DNA of 64,000 bases, taken from NCBI GenBank assembly GCA_037013685.1, contig CM072897.1:18212643-18276642 (forward strand), read 5' to 3'. This DNA comes from Acridotheres tristis (lineage: Eukaryota; Chordata; Aves; Passeriformes; Sturnidae). This document shows, piece by piece, positions 48,771 to 60,452 of this stretch (positions are counted from its first letter, which is position 1; each line of letters begins with the position of its first letter). The notes beneath the pieces are model-generated. The model worked only from the letters and a program-made list of their open reading frames with translations. It was not told the origin of the DNA and did not search any database. The position numbers were made by a program, and so were the translations under genes.

Positions 48771-49829
48771 AGATACAAGGATGGAAGATGATGAACTGGC
48801 CATAAAAATGTCCACCAGCACCATCTTGGGAACCACCAGCCTCAGCACAGCCGCCGATGGGCTGTGAGGGCTGCAACCCTCTGTGGTTTCCTCCCATTTC
48901 ACTGTCCTCTTCCACCTCCCCTTTCCCTGCTCCCTCTGCAGTGGGGCTGCTCAATGGGGATCATGCTGAACGCATCACCCCAAAGCAAATGGGTGCAGGG
49001 ATGGGAGCTGGTCCTGCTGAGCTCCCTGGCAGTGATGCTGAGCTCCCTGCTGCTGGCCCTGAGCCAGCATGTCCCAGTGCAGTGGAAACATTTCCAGTGG
49101 GAGTGCCTGGGCCCCAGCCAGACTTCGAAGAGCCATTTGCTGGGTATTTATAATCCATCATCTCCTATGTCATCACCTCCCTGGTGCTGGGCAGCAGTAC
49201 AGGTACAAGCGGGGCTGCTGCTACCGCTGCTGTGGTGGGGTTGGGACTGGGGCAACTGCCCTGGAGCTAGGATGGCCTCCCTGGTTGGCATGGCTCAGGT
49301 TGCATATGGAGTTGTTCCCCAGGCTGGGGCTGGGCTGCCAGTGGGTGCCCAAGCCACCCCTCCCCATGGCCAGGAGGCTCTTGGGCACTGCTCTCCCACC
49401 ACATGCTTGTTACTGAGCACTGGCTCGCCTGCAGCCTTTTTTCTCAGAAACCAATTCCTGCTCCTCACAGCCATGCTGAGAAAGCCATCAAAGACAGCAA
49501 AACACGGCATGCAAAACAAAATACAGTCTGAGGAGCTTAATTATAGCAGGACTGAAAACACTCAGCTCATTAAGAGTGCCAGGCAATGGCCTTGGTTTTG
49601 TGCTGGGCCAAAAGCTCCACTCTGCCTGCATGTGCTGCTCTGTTCTGGTCCCTGCTGGGCATGGGGAGGGGGCAGAGCCAAATCCTGCAGACAAGCTTCC
49701 CCCAGGCTTACTCCTGCCTCTCCACCAGCAGGAAAGCAATTGCACCTCCAACACTTTTGGTCCAGTGCTGTCATCCCCACTGAAGCCTCAGCAGAGCCAA
49801 AACAGTGAGGTATCAATGAGCAAAATATC

Positions 49830-50130
49830 GGCAAAGAGGCAATAGATGAATGAAGCAGAATCCGTGTGGCATTACCGACGAGCACAGCCCAGAATTAAAG
49901 TCTAGACACACCTCACATGTTATTAGTTCTCAGCTAAATTTAAATCCGTGATAAATACAATCCCTGACAAAAACATCCGTAATCTTAATAGCCAGAGTCA
50001 CAGAAGAGCTTTAGGAGAAAGACAATAAATAAGCTGGAAAATTCTGAGCTAAGATGAGCTTTAAATCACTTCTGGCTCCCATTTACCTCTGCCTGATTCA
50101 GAGAGAAATAGTTGTGCCTCAAGGTGATGT
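49830..50130. other. AT-rich intronic block, candidate non-coding regulatory DNA
   Basis: About 300 bp with few CpGs and many A/T-rich words stand out from the GC-rich flanks on both sides. No repeat family or exon is recognised. Conserved non-coding DNA is one possible explanation. Confidence 0.3.
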
Positions 50131-53100
50131 GGATATTAAGAGATGCCCTTCCAAAAACAACTCGAACTCGGATTTTAGTGTGAGCTGTGGGCCAACAATG
50201 CATGCATGGCTTTACAGCCTCTGCGCAACTGCTACCTGCAGGAAGGACTTTCCGTAAAGCCCTCCCAGATTTAGTCTGAGGAAGACCCTGAAACATGCCC
50301 AAGCCCCCTTCCAGGGTGCTGGCCATGGCCCAGCAGGAGCTGCCAGGCTGGGGCAGAGGATTGGGCCATGGCCATGATGCACAGCCCAGCCCACGAGAGC
50401 CACAGCCCTTGGCATCAACGTGGTTCTCCTTCCTCAATCACAAAAAAAGAATCGACAAAAAAAGCAGCAGCTGCCAGACTCGCTGCCTTCAGGCAACAAG
50501 CAAACCCAGTGCAAGCCAAAGCAAAACTCATGCTCAGAGCCATGGCAGCCACTGACCCCCGTCCTCACCACCTGCCACCCAGGGCTGAGGGCTCCCAAGT
50601 GCAGTTCCTTCCCACGGGAAGGTCCCGGCCTCGGCCCAAGAGGTGCAGATGGACGCACCAGAGCGCTGCCTTGGTGCTAAATACAGCAGGACCTGCCCAG
50701 TGTCTCTGCCTGGGCTCAGTGCTGGGAGGAAAGATGCCATTCTGGGCCTGTGCCTGGAAAGCAGCCTGGGGCCAGACTGAAGCGCTGACGTGCTGGGGAT
50801 TTGCTGTAGTGTCAGTCACAGGCAGCCCTGGTGTTGGAGGAACAATCCCAGAAAAGCCAAACTTGCGTGATGACCCAAAAGGGAGCCCAGGCTCTGCCCC
50901 CAGGTGTGCTCCTGAGGATGCCCCAAGGGATGGGCAGCCGCCTGGCCATGCCCACCGCTGTCACCACTGTCCCTGGGCTGTCCCCTGCTCCCCACCCCAC
51001 TGAGCAGGGAGCAATCTGCTGTGCTGACAGCGAGCAAGCAGGCAGCAAAAATCCCCGAGTCAGCTCTAAGCCCACCTGGCAGCCATAAATTACGGGGCTG
51101 GAGATATTCACCCTTGAACCAGATGCTTCTGAGAGCATCGAGCGACAATAGGCAATTTAGGACAAAGCAAGACATATCCCAGCAGGGAGGGGGCCCCCAG
51201 TGCTCTGGGGGCTCAGTGTCCCCACCCTGTCCCTGCAGGAGCCAACCTGCTGCTCCCAGCTGTGCTCAGGAGTGAGTTGGACCCCGCAGTGCTGGGCACC
51301 CTCACTGGGCTGCAGTGTGGGGGTGAGTTCAGCCATGGACTCACCCCATCTCTGTCCTGATGGCTTCATACAAAGCCAACGAGACACAGCTCCTGTCTCC
51401 TCTAAGCTGTTCCAGCTAAATCACACTTTATTGAAATTGGCTACGTTTTAGAGACAAAGACTCCAGGTTTGCAAATAAATATTTAACAACCTTTCCTGCT
51501 GCTAGAGGAGTTTCTTATCCAGACCCAGGGCTCCACACTGTTTCTGTAGCTATCTGCAAAGCAACAAAACAAAGGGAGCAGCTTTAATTTGCCAAACACG
51601 CTTGTGCCCATTTCCTCCTCTCATCATTTCCCTTGTGTCCAGTGTGCATTTGTAGGCCCTTTTGCTTTGTCTCTCCCTCCTCTTCACCCTATCTCCTCCT
51701 TCCTCCTCTTTTCCCACCCAGTCCCAGAGTGTAGGCTTTGGCAGTAACTGCCCTTCGCCCCCCTGCTCAAGGATAGGCAGCAATGGGTGGGAGCATCAGG
51801 CAGAGGAGGTGGTTTCCCTTCTGTAATCAGTGTGCATCACATGGGGAAGAAAAAATCAAAGAGGGAGAGAATAAAGTGATCATGAGTGCTGCCAGGGCTG
51901 GCAGATGGGCACAGCCAGGGTGGCGCAGCACTGGCATTGGTGATGGAGACTTGCCACCACACTCCTCTGGGCCTTCATTAACGGATGGGCTACTAAAAAA
52001 GAGTTAGAGGGCTGCCCCGTGCCCTGGCCTGGCCTCAGATCATCCAGGAGCAGCACAAGAGGGTGAAAGAATGGGGAAGAAGATGAGAAGGACCCCTCAG
52101 GGTGGTGGGGACACACGAGCAAGTTGTGCAAGGTGGTGAGCCAAGGCAGGTCAGCCAGAGGAGTGCCTACCCCCAGCCCCACCAGCCACCAGCTGCCAGG
52201 GTCACCACTCCCCACAGGAAGGCACAGCTCTCCAGCTGGGAGCTCTTGCTCAGCCTCCTGGAGTATCTGCTTTCAGCAGCTCCGAGGTGGGAGCCTGGAA
52301 TAGGTGTGACGCAACCTGATCTGCTCTGGCAGCTGCTCTGAAGCTGTAAAAAAAGAGCATCAAGAAGGATTGAAGATGCAAATCCCCTTCCGGCACTGAC
52401 ACCGCCCGGCTGGCACCACATTTCAGCCATGGGTCCATGGGAGCGCCCTGCAAAGGCATTTCCTCATGGAAACAGGCTCTGCCACCCAAAATGTGGTGTC
52501 CCCAGCACTGCAGTGAGTCAGGAAAGCACCAACAGAGAGGGCAAGAAGAGCAGAAAATACAAGGAGATGCCCAGGGGAGGAGAAGAGTTCTACCATGGGC
52601 CGAGGGGCTGGAATGCTGCTAAGGGGAGGCTTTGGCTCAGCTGTCTGCTGGTTTAAATCTGGGCAGCAGATATACCTTGACCCCATGCAGAGACAGCTAT
52701 GTACAGTGGAGGGACAACTAGCAGTGGCCCAGAGCCAACCTGGACAGTGGTTTTCAGGTGGATTATTGGAGCAGGACGATGGGAGGAGATCCTGGTTGTC
52801 TCTGCAGGATGCTGAAGCTCAAAGCAGGATTTGCTGAGGTTGTTTCTTGCTGCGATCACATCTGTGCAAGAGCTTCTTACCCTCCTCATACCTTTGCTCC
52901 TTCATTTTGAGCATTTTTTCCCTCTTTGGCTGCACATGCCTCAGCACCCCATCAGCAGAGAAAACATCCTGACAAGGGATCAATAAGTAATTGCAAAGGC
53001 AGCTGTGGATGTCAGGGGGTGTAAAGCCCTGAGGTAGCACAAGACAAACAAGGGGGGTGAGGGTGCAGTGCAGAGTGGAGCTGGGGCTTAGGGCCAGCCA

Positions 53101-53430
53101 TGCTGCCCTGCTCATGGGTGGAGGTGGCCAGGACATGGACTTGTCACTGCTGCCACAGCCACTGCCTGAACTAGTGGTTCAGTGCTTCCCAGGTCAGGTG
53201 AGCCTGGAGAAGGCTCATTTTTTATTACTTGTGAGAGCCAAAGAGCAGGAGAGTTATGTTTGCCAAGGGAATAGCTCCCAGGGGTTGGCTGGAAACTTCT
53301 AGGGCTGGGTCAGGAAGAGACGGCTGGAGGCTGGTGGGTGCTGGGAAGGACAGGCACCATTTGAATGGGGATTCTCCTTCCCTTATTTTGGCAAATTTCC
53401 TTGGAATTGCTGTCTCTGTGGATATGGGCT
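50131..53430. other. Intronic stretch without recognised elements
   Basis: GC-rich intron sequence with many overlapping chance frames. No exon, RNA gene or transposable element is recognised. Confidence 0.5.
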
Positions 53431-53456
53431 GGATGTTTTAAGTGGATGTTTTAAGT
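53431..53456. repeat. 13-bp tandem duplication
   Basis: GGATGTTTTAAGT is present twice in direct succession. It looks like a small, recent replication-slippage duplication. Confidence 0.9.
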
Positions 53457-56400
53457 GCTCACTGAAGGCACCCAGCTCACCCTGCACTCTGATCCATGAG
53501 CATTGGGTACAGGAGGCTCCAGTGTAGCATAAGGGTCTCCCTAGATGGTTCTTCCCTGTCTGTAGCTGGGAAAGGGGGATGGAAAAACCCCAGTCTCTTC
53601 TCAGGGCAATGGAAACACTTGCCCTGAAGAGGTGAAAGAAAGTCCAAGGAGTGTGCTGGGAGAGCTGCCAGGGCCTGACATTGTGAAGGCATCCCCTGAA
53701 ACGTGCTCATGGCCCAAATGCCTTCTGTGCTCCCTTGAGCTCCCCTGAACTGCTCCAAGGGCCCCTGCAGAGGGGGCAGTGCTGGGGCTGGAGGATGGGC
53801 ATAGCCTGGGCAGGCAGCCATCCTTCCCCACAGCTCTGGTGCTGCTGGGGCAGCCCTGCGTGGCTCAGCACACAGCCCCAGTGCTGCTGAATCAGCCAGA
53901 GCCCAGCTGCACGGAGCCTGAGTTGGACCCCACGTGCAGGGCAGGACAGCACCTGACATGGCATAAAAAACTGGAACAAAGTCACCCCAGTGCCAGCGTG
54001 CCTCTCCTCCCAGCCAGGAGCAGATGGCATCACTGTATGGGCTTGCCTTGAGAGCTGGGCTGGGGACAGGGGCTTCCTGCTGCCCCCACGCTCCAGCCTG
54101 TGCCATGGCCAGTGTCCCAGCAGCAGGGAGGACACAGCTCTGCCAGGCTGAGACACCGCTCCTGGCCACCCACAAACCACACCTGGGGGCACCAGGAAAG
54201 ATGAGCAGCTCCCTCCTGTTGCTCCCTGCCTGGGAACACCCCATCACCTCCAGTTGCTAAAAGGCATCCCATGGCTCTACAGCTCCCAAGAGCTCTGCTC
54301 AGTGCCCAGAGAAGGGCTGGGACACCAGCAGCTCCAGCAGCAGCAACCCAGGGCTAACAGGCAGAGCCCCATCAGTGCCTCCTCCTGCCCTCATTTACCC
54401 AGGGCTGCCTCAGCAGGACAGCAAATGCCAAGCCAGCCCAACACCCTGGTCCCAGGGGCCATCAGAGAACAGCTCTGAGGCTTTGGGATGTGACCCCCTC
54501 TAAATGCCACCACTCCAAACCACTGTGTCCCTGCTGCATCCCTGCCACTGCTCAAAGGTTGAAACTCCAGATCAAAGTCCCAAAGGCTGGGGAACAGCAG
54601 GTCCAGGGACCAGTCAGGTTCTTTACATTTAATTTAAGGTAAGACTGTACTTACAACATCATTTCTGTTCCCAGGCCACATTCCTTGAATCCCCCTACAA
54701 CCAGCACAGGATACTAAGAAAGTACAAGGGCTGCTCTGGAGCACTGCATTTTCCCCTGGAAACCTTTGGGATAGTGGCAAGATAACTTCAAAGGACATAG
54801 GACATAAAGCTGTCAGCTTTGCTGACCTCAGGGAAACCTGCTGATTTACTCCCCCCCTTTAGGACCAGCCCTGGTATTTTTATACTGCTACCTAAAATAA
54901 GTGGCCTTGGAAGCCTTTGGGAGAAGCCAAGTGCAGCCCAGCCCGGCAGAGCTGGCTCTGGGATCACTCAGCAGTGGGACAAGGGGCAAGGGAAGAGGGA
55001 CTGTGTGCCCTGCTGCCAGGGCTCCCACGAGCACTGGTGCCATCAGCAGAGCTGTCCTTGCTCCAGACCCCGCAGGGACACGGGGCAGTGCAGGGTGCCA
55101 GGAGAGCAGCTGTGCTTCAAGGTACTGTGAGATATGGAAGCCCCAGTTCACTCCATCACCTCATTTCCCAGCCCCTTCCTGCAAGCCAGATCTCTCTCTC
55201 TCTCTCCCCCTCCCAATTATTACTAAGTTTTGTTCACATAATCACAAATTTGGTGCTGCAGGAATTTCCAGAGAGGGAAATGGAGAAAAAAGGGAGGCAA
55301 AGAAAGCATGAGCAATAGCAAGTGCAGAGGGAAGATTCCTCTTCCCAGCCTGGTTTTCTCTGGGCTGGTTTTACATGTGTAATTCCTTTTTCTTTCCCCC
55401 TTTCTCACTTGTTTGATTTTTGCATTATTTATGGCTTGTCTTCAGGGCCTGTATTTGCTGTTATTGTTTCATTCAACAATAAAATGGATTAGATAAAAAC
55501 AAACTGTGCCGAGCCGCGGCTGAGCCCGCCCATCCCGCATCCAGCTGAACCCACACAGGCAGGCAGAGCGGGCGAGGGGCTGCCAGCCCTTCCCAGTCCA
55601 AATCCTGCAGGAAGGGAGGTGCTGCAGGATGTGGCCTGGGCAGCGTTTGGGCTGATAGAAATCCTTGGCAGGTATGGGGCTGTGCAAGGCTCAGACGTTT
55701 TAATGCCCGTGACAAGGGCTGTCAGTGTCGGCACAGTGGCAGACTCAGCCATGCCATTCCACAGCCTTCCCAGTACATGCTGAGCCCGTGGGCATGGCAA
55801 AAACAAAAGAGGGACTCCATCCATGGGAATGGAGTGGCTCCCCACTGCCCTCAAAAGAAGGCAGCTGTGGGGTGGGTTTGCTGTGTTTTGCTCGAGCTAT
55901 GTTTTCTGCCCCTTCCTGCCTTCCCAGCACTGTGGGTAATGCCACAGAGCCTGCGCTCTGGGCTGTACGTGAGAACAAAAGTAATCACGGGGAAATACAG
56001 TGCATGGGAATGCAATCGGAAATGCAAGGCCAGGGTTTCCATTTCGCTGCCGCTTCGGTGCCGTTTCCCATTGAAAAGGATAAACAGGCTGAGCACAAAT
56101 CAGTTTAATGGCAGCACCTAATGGCAGCACAATTCTGCGGTTCCCAGAGCAAATTGTAGCTCAGGCCTAAAGTGGCAGCGAGACGAAGGCTCTGTGGCAC
56201 TGCCACCCCATGGCACAGCCCCAGACAAGCACAGGGGGTGCCGGGGCTCCTCAGAACTGGCTGCCCTGGGCAGCAGCACTGAGAGCCTGGTCCACCATGG
56301 CACAAGGGGACTGGTGTCCCTCTCCAGCCCTGGAGATATCCGTGGAGTGTTGTCTGGCCAATTCCCAGCAGAAAAGAGGTGTCCCTGTGGGCGTCCCTCG

Positions 56401-56779
56401 CATCCCTAAAGTCCCCAGACCCACAGGGAGCCTGTGGAGTGCCGTGCCTTGCTCTGTGCTACATCACACAAAGCACTGGCCAGCAGAACAAGCCACCAGG
56501 CCAGTGCTGACTGTGATGCCTCCCCAGCTCCTCAGGCTCACATTTTGGGTAGACCAGATGCATCTGTCTCTCTGTGACTATTCCAAATCCAAAGGACGGG
56601 TGGAGAAAGGCTGGGTTCGGGTACAGGAGGGAGAGGTTTGGCTGCTGGAGGGTGAGAAATGCCTCTGGAATGCTCAGGCTTTGCTCACCACCCCCAGGTT
56701 GCCTCTGAGGTCTAAATCAGTTGTTTCCCATTTCACACTCGACATCTCAAATCCAAACAAAGAGCTGAAAGAATAGATC
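53457..56779. other. Intronic stretch without recognised elements
   Basis: No exon or transposable element is recognised. It includes a short (TC)n microsatellite at 55,191-55,206 and an AT-rich patch near 55,380-55,500. Confidence 0.5.
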
Positions 56780-56945
56780 ACGTCAAAATATTTCTGCTTC
56801 TCCCTCCTACGAGAATTCCCCATCAGAGACCAATCCAATTAAGGTGCAGGTTATGAAATTAACCATAATTACCAGAGCGATATTTAATGTTTTGCATTCT
56901 GATGAAGAAACAGAATGGAAATGACAAAAAAAAATAATAATTGTG
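56780..56945. promoter_or_regulatory. AT-rich candidate regulatory block
   Basis: CCAATTAAGG, TAATTA at 56,876-56,881 and several ATTA words are packed into about 160 bp between GC-rich flanks, ending in an A-run. It resembles conserved enhancer sequence in texture only. Confidence 0.3.
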
Positions 56946-58724
56946 GGTCCTACTGATATAACTAAGAGCAATATAGGGTGGGGAGGGGAAGGGCTGCCAG
57001 GGAAGTGAGGGCTGTGTGGGGTGGCAGGAGCTGGGCTGTATCAGGAACCTTACAGCCCCAAGGCCAGGGCTGGGTGCTCAGGGACACACTCCCCAGGGAG
57101 CCATGGCCAGCCTGTTCCCCAGAGCAGAGGTCAGCCCAGTCTGATGGCAACCACAGGCATTTTGCCGTTTGAGCATCCCTTGGACAATACTGGGCCACAG
57201 GAATCATGTCCTGGAAGGCACAGCCCAGTCCTGCACCTCCTCACTCTGTCCCTGCTCCCTCTGGGGACCCTCCAGCTCACCCAAGGACTGTCCCCACCTC
57301 AGGACAATGACCCCAGCCCTGAGACAAAAGACACAAGTGCTTCAGTGGGGAAAGCCTTTGGCCTCTGCCAGGACACTCGTGTGGAGCCCAGGAGAGGAAT
57401 GCTCATTGTACACACGTCCATTGCAGGATGCCGAGGCACTGACCAGCTTGCAGAGACGTGAATAAAATAACAGAATAAAACATGCAGGATGGTTAACCAG
57501 AACCTTTCTGTGCTTAACCATGAGAATGAGCAAAACGAAGCCAAGCTCCCCAGACCCTGTGACAGGGACCTGCTGCCCTGCCTGATCCTTTCTCAGGTAC
57601 GAGATGCTGTCTGGGTGAGGCAAGGGAAGGTGACCAAGATGTTGATGAGGCCAGTGGGAGGACTGAGCCATTGGTGGGGCTCATGGCAGGGCTCCCCCAG
57701 CATGGCCATGCTGCACCAATACAGTCCATGCATCCCTTGCAGGCCCAGAGGTCCTCTTGGCCATTCCTGATTGCTGCTCCTGAAAGCTGGGAATCACCCA
57801 GGATACACTCCAGCACAATGGCTGTAAGCTCTGCTCCAGGCTGGGTGCTCCCTGCACTGTCCCCAGTTCCTGAGCCAGATGGGTGTGACTTCCTGCCACC
57901 AGGGATGGAGAGAGCCACACACTCCCTGCCTGGGCTGAAGGGGAGATGATGATGATGTCACTCTCAGTGACATTTATCAGCATTTATTCAATTGCCCGGG
58001 TCAAGCTGACAATTAACGCTGCTCAGATGCAGCCACCTCTGTGCAACCCAGCTTTCTCCTGGTGACAAGGGGACAGAGGCCACACCATGCTGCTGACAAT
58101 GCCTGGGGGCTGTGGAAGCACTGGGAAGGGGGGGACTCGGGACACCCCTCTCCCTCTGCTTCACACATGCCCTGGCATTGCCCAACAGGCAGCAGGTTCA
58201 AACAGCCACCAGCACTGGCTGTGAGTAAGGCACATCTCCAGGCACACTCACAATGTGCTGGGACACACGGCAGAGGCACAGAGATCTCTGTCCCTGCAGC
58301 CATTCACTGCCAAAAGCTCCCATTTTTACTCTCCTATATGGAAAAAATTGACTTAGGAGAAAATTGAGGTCATGGCCTTCCGTTTCTTTCTCCCTTTGTT
58401 TTACTTGGGTTGTTTGATTTGAGTTAAGCATTTGGAGCCCTTTTCTCTCTCATCCCTGCCTTCCCTGCTACCTGAAAAGCTCTTCTGGGTCTTTCCCACA
58501 AAAGCCATTTCTGCCTGTGGTAGGATGAACCCTGATAGGGGTTCAGCAGAGTACAGAGGAGAGCTGCTGACTCAGTGCACTGGCTGTGTTGGAGAGACCA
58601 AACACCCACTCTGGCCAAGCTGTGAGTTGTGTTTTCACAGAGATGTGCCCATTGCCAACTCTGCCTCCAAGGACAGGGTCCCACCAAATAGCAGCACCCA
58701 GTGGTCATCCAACATACCTCATCA
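56946..58724. other. Intronic stretch without recognised elements
   Basis: No exon or transposable element is recognised. It contains a 19-bp inverted repeat at 57,955-57,973 (see findings). Confidence 0.5.
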
Positions 58725-59045
58725 AGCCCATAATTCAACAACTGTAATTACACTATACTTGTGGTGTTATTATAAAGTGATTTATCAACCCCTGAATTAA
58801 AGCCTCAAGTTAGAGGATTTTATACTTGTCACTTACATGGAGCAGCACTAACTTCAGCAGTGCTACTGTGGCTGTGTGAAGCTGGACACCAAAGAAAACA
58901 GAAGTCCTTCAGTGCTGCTGTTAACCTTCCAGGAAACAGCGGTAATTAGAGGTATCACACAGTAATTACATTACAGGTGTAGAGTAACTGCAGCACAGTA
59001 CGGTGTTACAGTGGTACAGCCATTTGTTTTGTAATTAATCCGTCC
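58725..59045. promoter_or_regulatory. AT-rich block with four TAATTA sites
   Basis: TAATTA occurs at 58,745-58,750, 58,943-58,948, 58,963-58,968 and 59,033-59,038. The part 58,960-59,020 is dense in GTAAC/GTTAC and TACAG words on both strands, giving a quasi-palindromic texture seen in some ancient exapted repeats. The identity of any such repeat is not established. Confidence 0.35.
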
Positions 59046-59570
59046 ACAAGAAGGCCTGGAAAACCTGATGCTTCCCCGGGAGCTGTAAAAGCAGCTCCAC
59101 TGTTCCCTCCAGTCACCTCCTGCCTGTCCCATGAGACCCAGGTGAGAGCTGGAGCTGCCTGAGCACTGAAGCTCAGGTGCTATGGAGAAAACTCTCTGTG
59201 GGAAGCCATGGAGGCTTTAGCCCAGGGGCACATTTCCCTCTTGGCTTTGCTCATCATCTGAGAGCTCCAGAGGGCCCCTCTCCTCCATGGCATTCAGCAG
59301 CTGTGCCAATAGGATCCAGGAAGGAGCAAGGAGCAGCAGGTGAGGAGGCACAGCCAACCCAGAGATATCCTCCTATGGCACCTCATCCCACTGTGCTGGA
59401 GCTTTGGCACCGGGAGAGGAGAGGGAGCTGAGCAGCCCCTCTGCTGCGGGCACCTGGGACAGACACGGCTGCTCTGGCTACCTGCCCCTGCAAGAGCTCC
59501 ACGACAGGGACAGGGGAATGCACAAGGAAGAAGCAGGGGGGAAAAAAGGTCTGGGCAGTGATGCTGCCTG

Positions 59571-59825
59571 GGATAGCTGGTGTTGGGGTGGGGACAGGCT
59601 GGGATAGCTACTGTGAGGTAGGGATAGGGGCTGGGATAGAGGCTAGGATAGCTGCCTTTGGGTGGGGATGGGCTGGGATAGGGGCTGGGCTGGGATAGCT
59701 GCCTTTGGGTGGGGATGGGCTGGGATAGGGGCTGGGCTGGGATAGCTGCCTTTGGGTGGGGATGGGCTGGGATAGGGGCTGGGCTGGGATAGCTGCCTTT
59801 GGGTGGGAATGGGATGGGCTGGGCA
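59571..59825. repeat. 47-bp minisatellite
   Basis: GCTGCCTTTGGG starts at 59,651, 59,698, 59,745 and 59,792, exactly 47 bp apart, with almost identical sequence between. Degenerate GGGATAG-containing units extend left to about 59,571. Since 47 is not a multiple of three, the Pro/Gln-rich repetitive open frames on the minus strand are artefacts. Confidence 0.95.
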
Positions 59826-60328
59826 GTCCTGTACGGTCCGTGCAGCCCCCGTGCTGGAGGAGGTGGCTGGAGGCACGGCCACACTGCTGCTCCACAGCCG
59901 TCTCCAGCGTGCGTGAAGGTCAGGTCAGGGCTGCTGCAAGGTGTAGAGCAGTGAGGAGAGGGTTAAGGCTGGCAGGAGGGCTGGGATGGGGCTGTGGAAG
60001 GGATATCATTGCAGAGCCACAGCCGGGCTCTGGGAGGTGGTGCAGAGGAAGGGGAGATGGAGGGAGATCCATGGAGTGGGGCTCTTCCTGGGAATGCCCG
60101 AACTTCTCCCCGCGAGTCGAGACCCCGGAGAGCAGCAGCGATCACAGCGATCCCCTGCTGCCGGCCAGTGGCGACAGTCGCTTGCTGGAAAGGGCGTTTG
60201 CTGGGAAGGATCGCGGATGGCGATTGCTGGGGCGGCAGCTGGGGCAGGGACAGGCAGGGAGAAGCAGCAGAGCCTCGGCGACGCCAGCCAGCCCGAGCAG
60301 ACCCGATCCCACCGGTGCCCACGCTCAC

Positions 60329-60452
60329 CCGCTGTCCCTCCCTCCTCGTGCAAATCACTTTCGCGGCACCAATACTCCCATTCCTTCTTGGAGGTGGCAT
60401 CTCTAGCACCTGGATCGAGTCGTGTCTCTACCCGTCACTCGGGCTATTTATA
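60329..60452 (-). promoter_or_regulatory. LINGO1: Possible alternative LINGO1 promoter and first exon
   Basis: Read on the minus strand, TATAAATAG at 60,452-60,444 predicts a start near 60,421. An ATG follows at 60,400-60,398, then 24 open codons (MPPPRRNGS...EGQR) to a good donor, CGG|GTGAGC, with the last exon base at 60,329. The phase is 0, so splicing to the LINGO1 acceptor at 47,612 would keep the frame and add 24 basic residues before V-R-D-R-M. The surroundings (60,040-60,420) are CpG-rich for an intron. All parts are seen in the sequence. That they work together is inference. Confidence 0.35.

Noticed and set aside
48864..49808. 314-codon open frame on the plus strand in the LINGO1 intron
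   Set aside because: No domain, no codon pattern typical of genes, and W/L/P/A-rich chance composition. Its first codon is not supported as a start.
53477..54247. 256-codon open frame on the minus strand in the LINGO1 intron
   Set aside because: GC-rich chance frame without recognisable motifs or splice context.
55463..55480. ATTGTT and AACAAT inverted SOX-like words spaced by 6
   Set aside because: Six-base arms are common by chance, and the orientation is opposite to the usual SOXE dimer arrangement.
59294..59895. Pro/Gln-rich repetitive proteins on the minus strand
   Set aside because: They are translations of the 47-bp minisatellite. Since 47 is not a multiple of three, each unit changes frame, and the same repeat motif appears in several frames.
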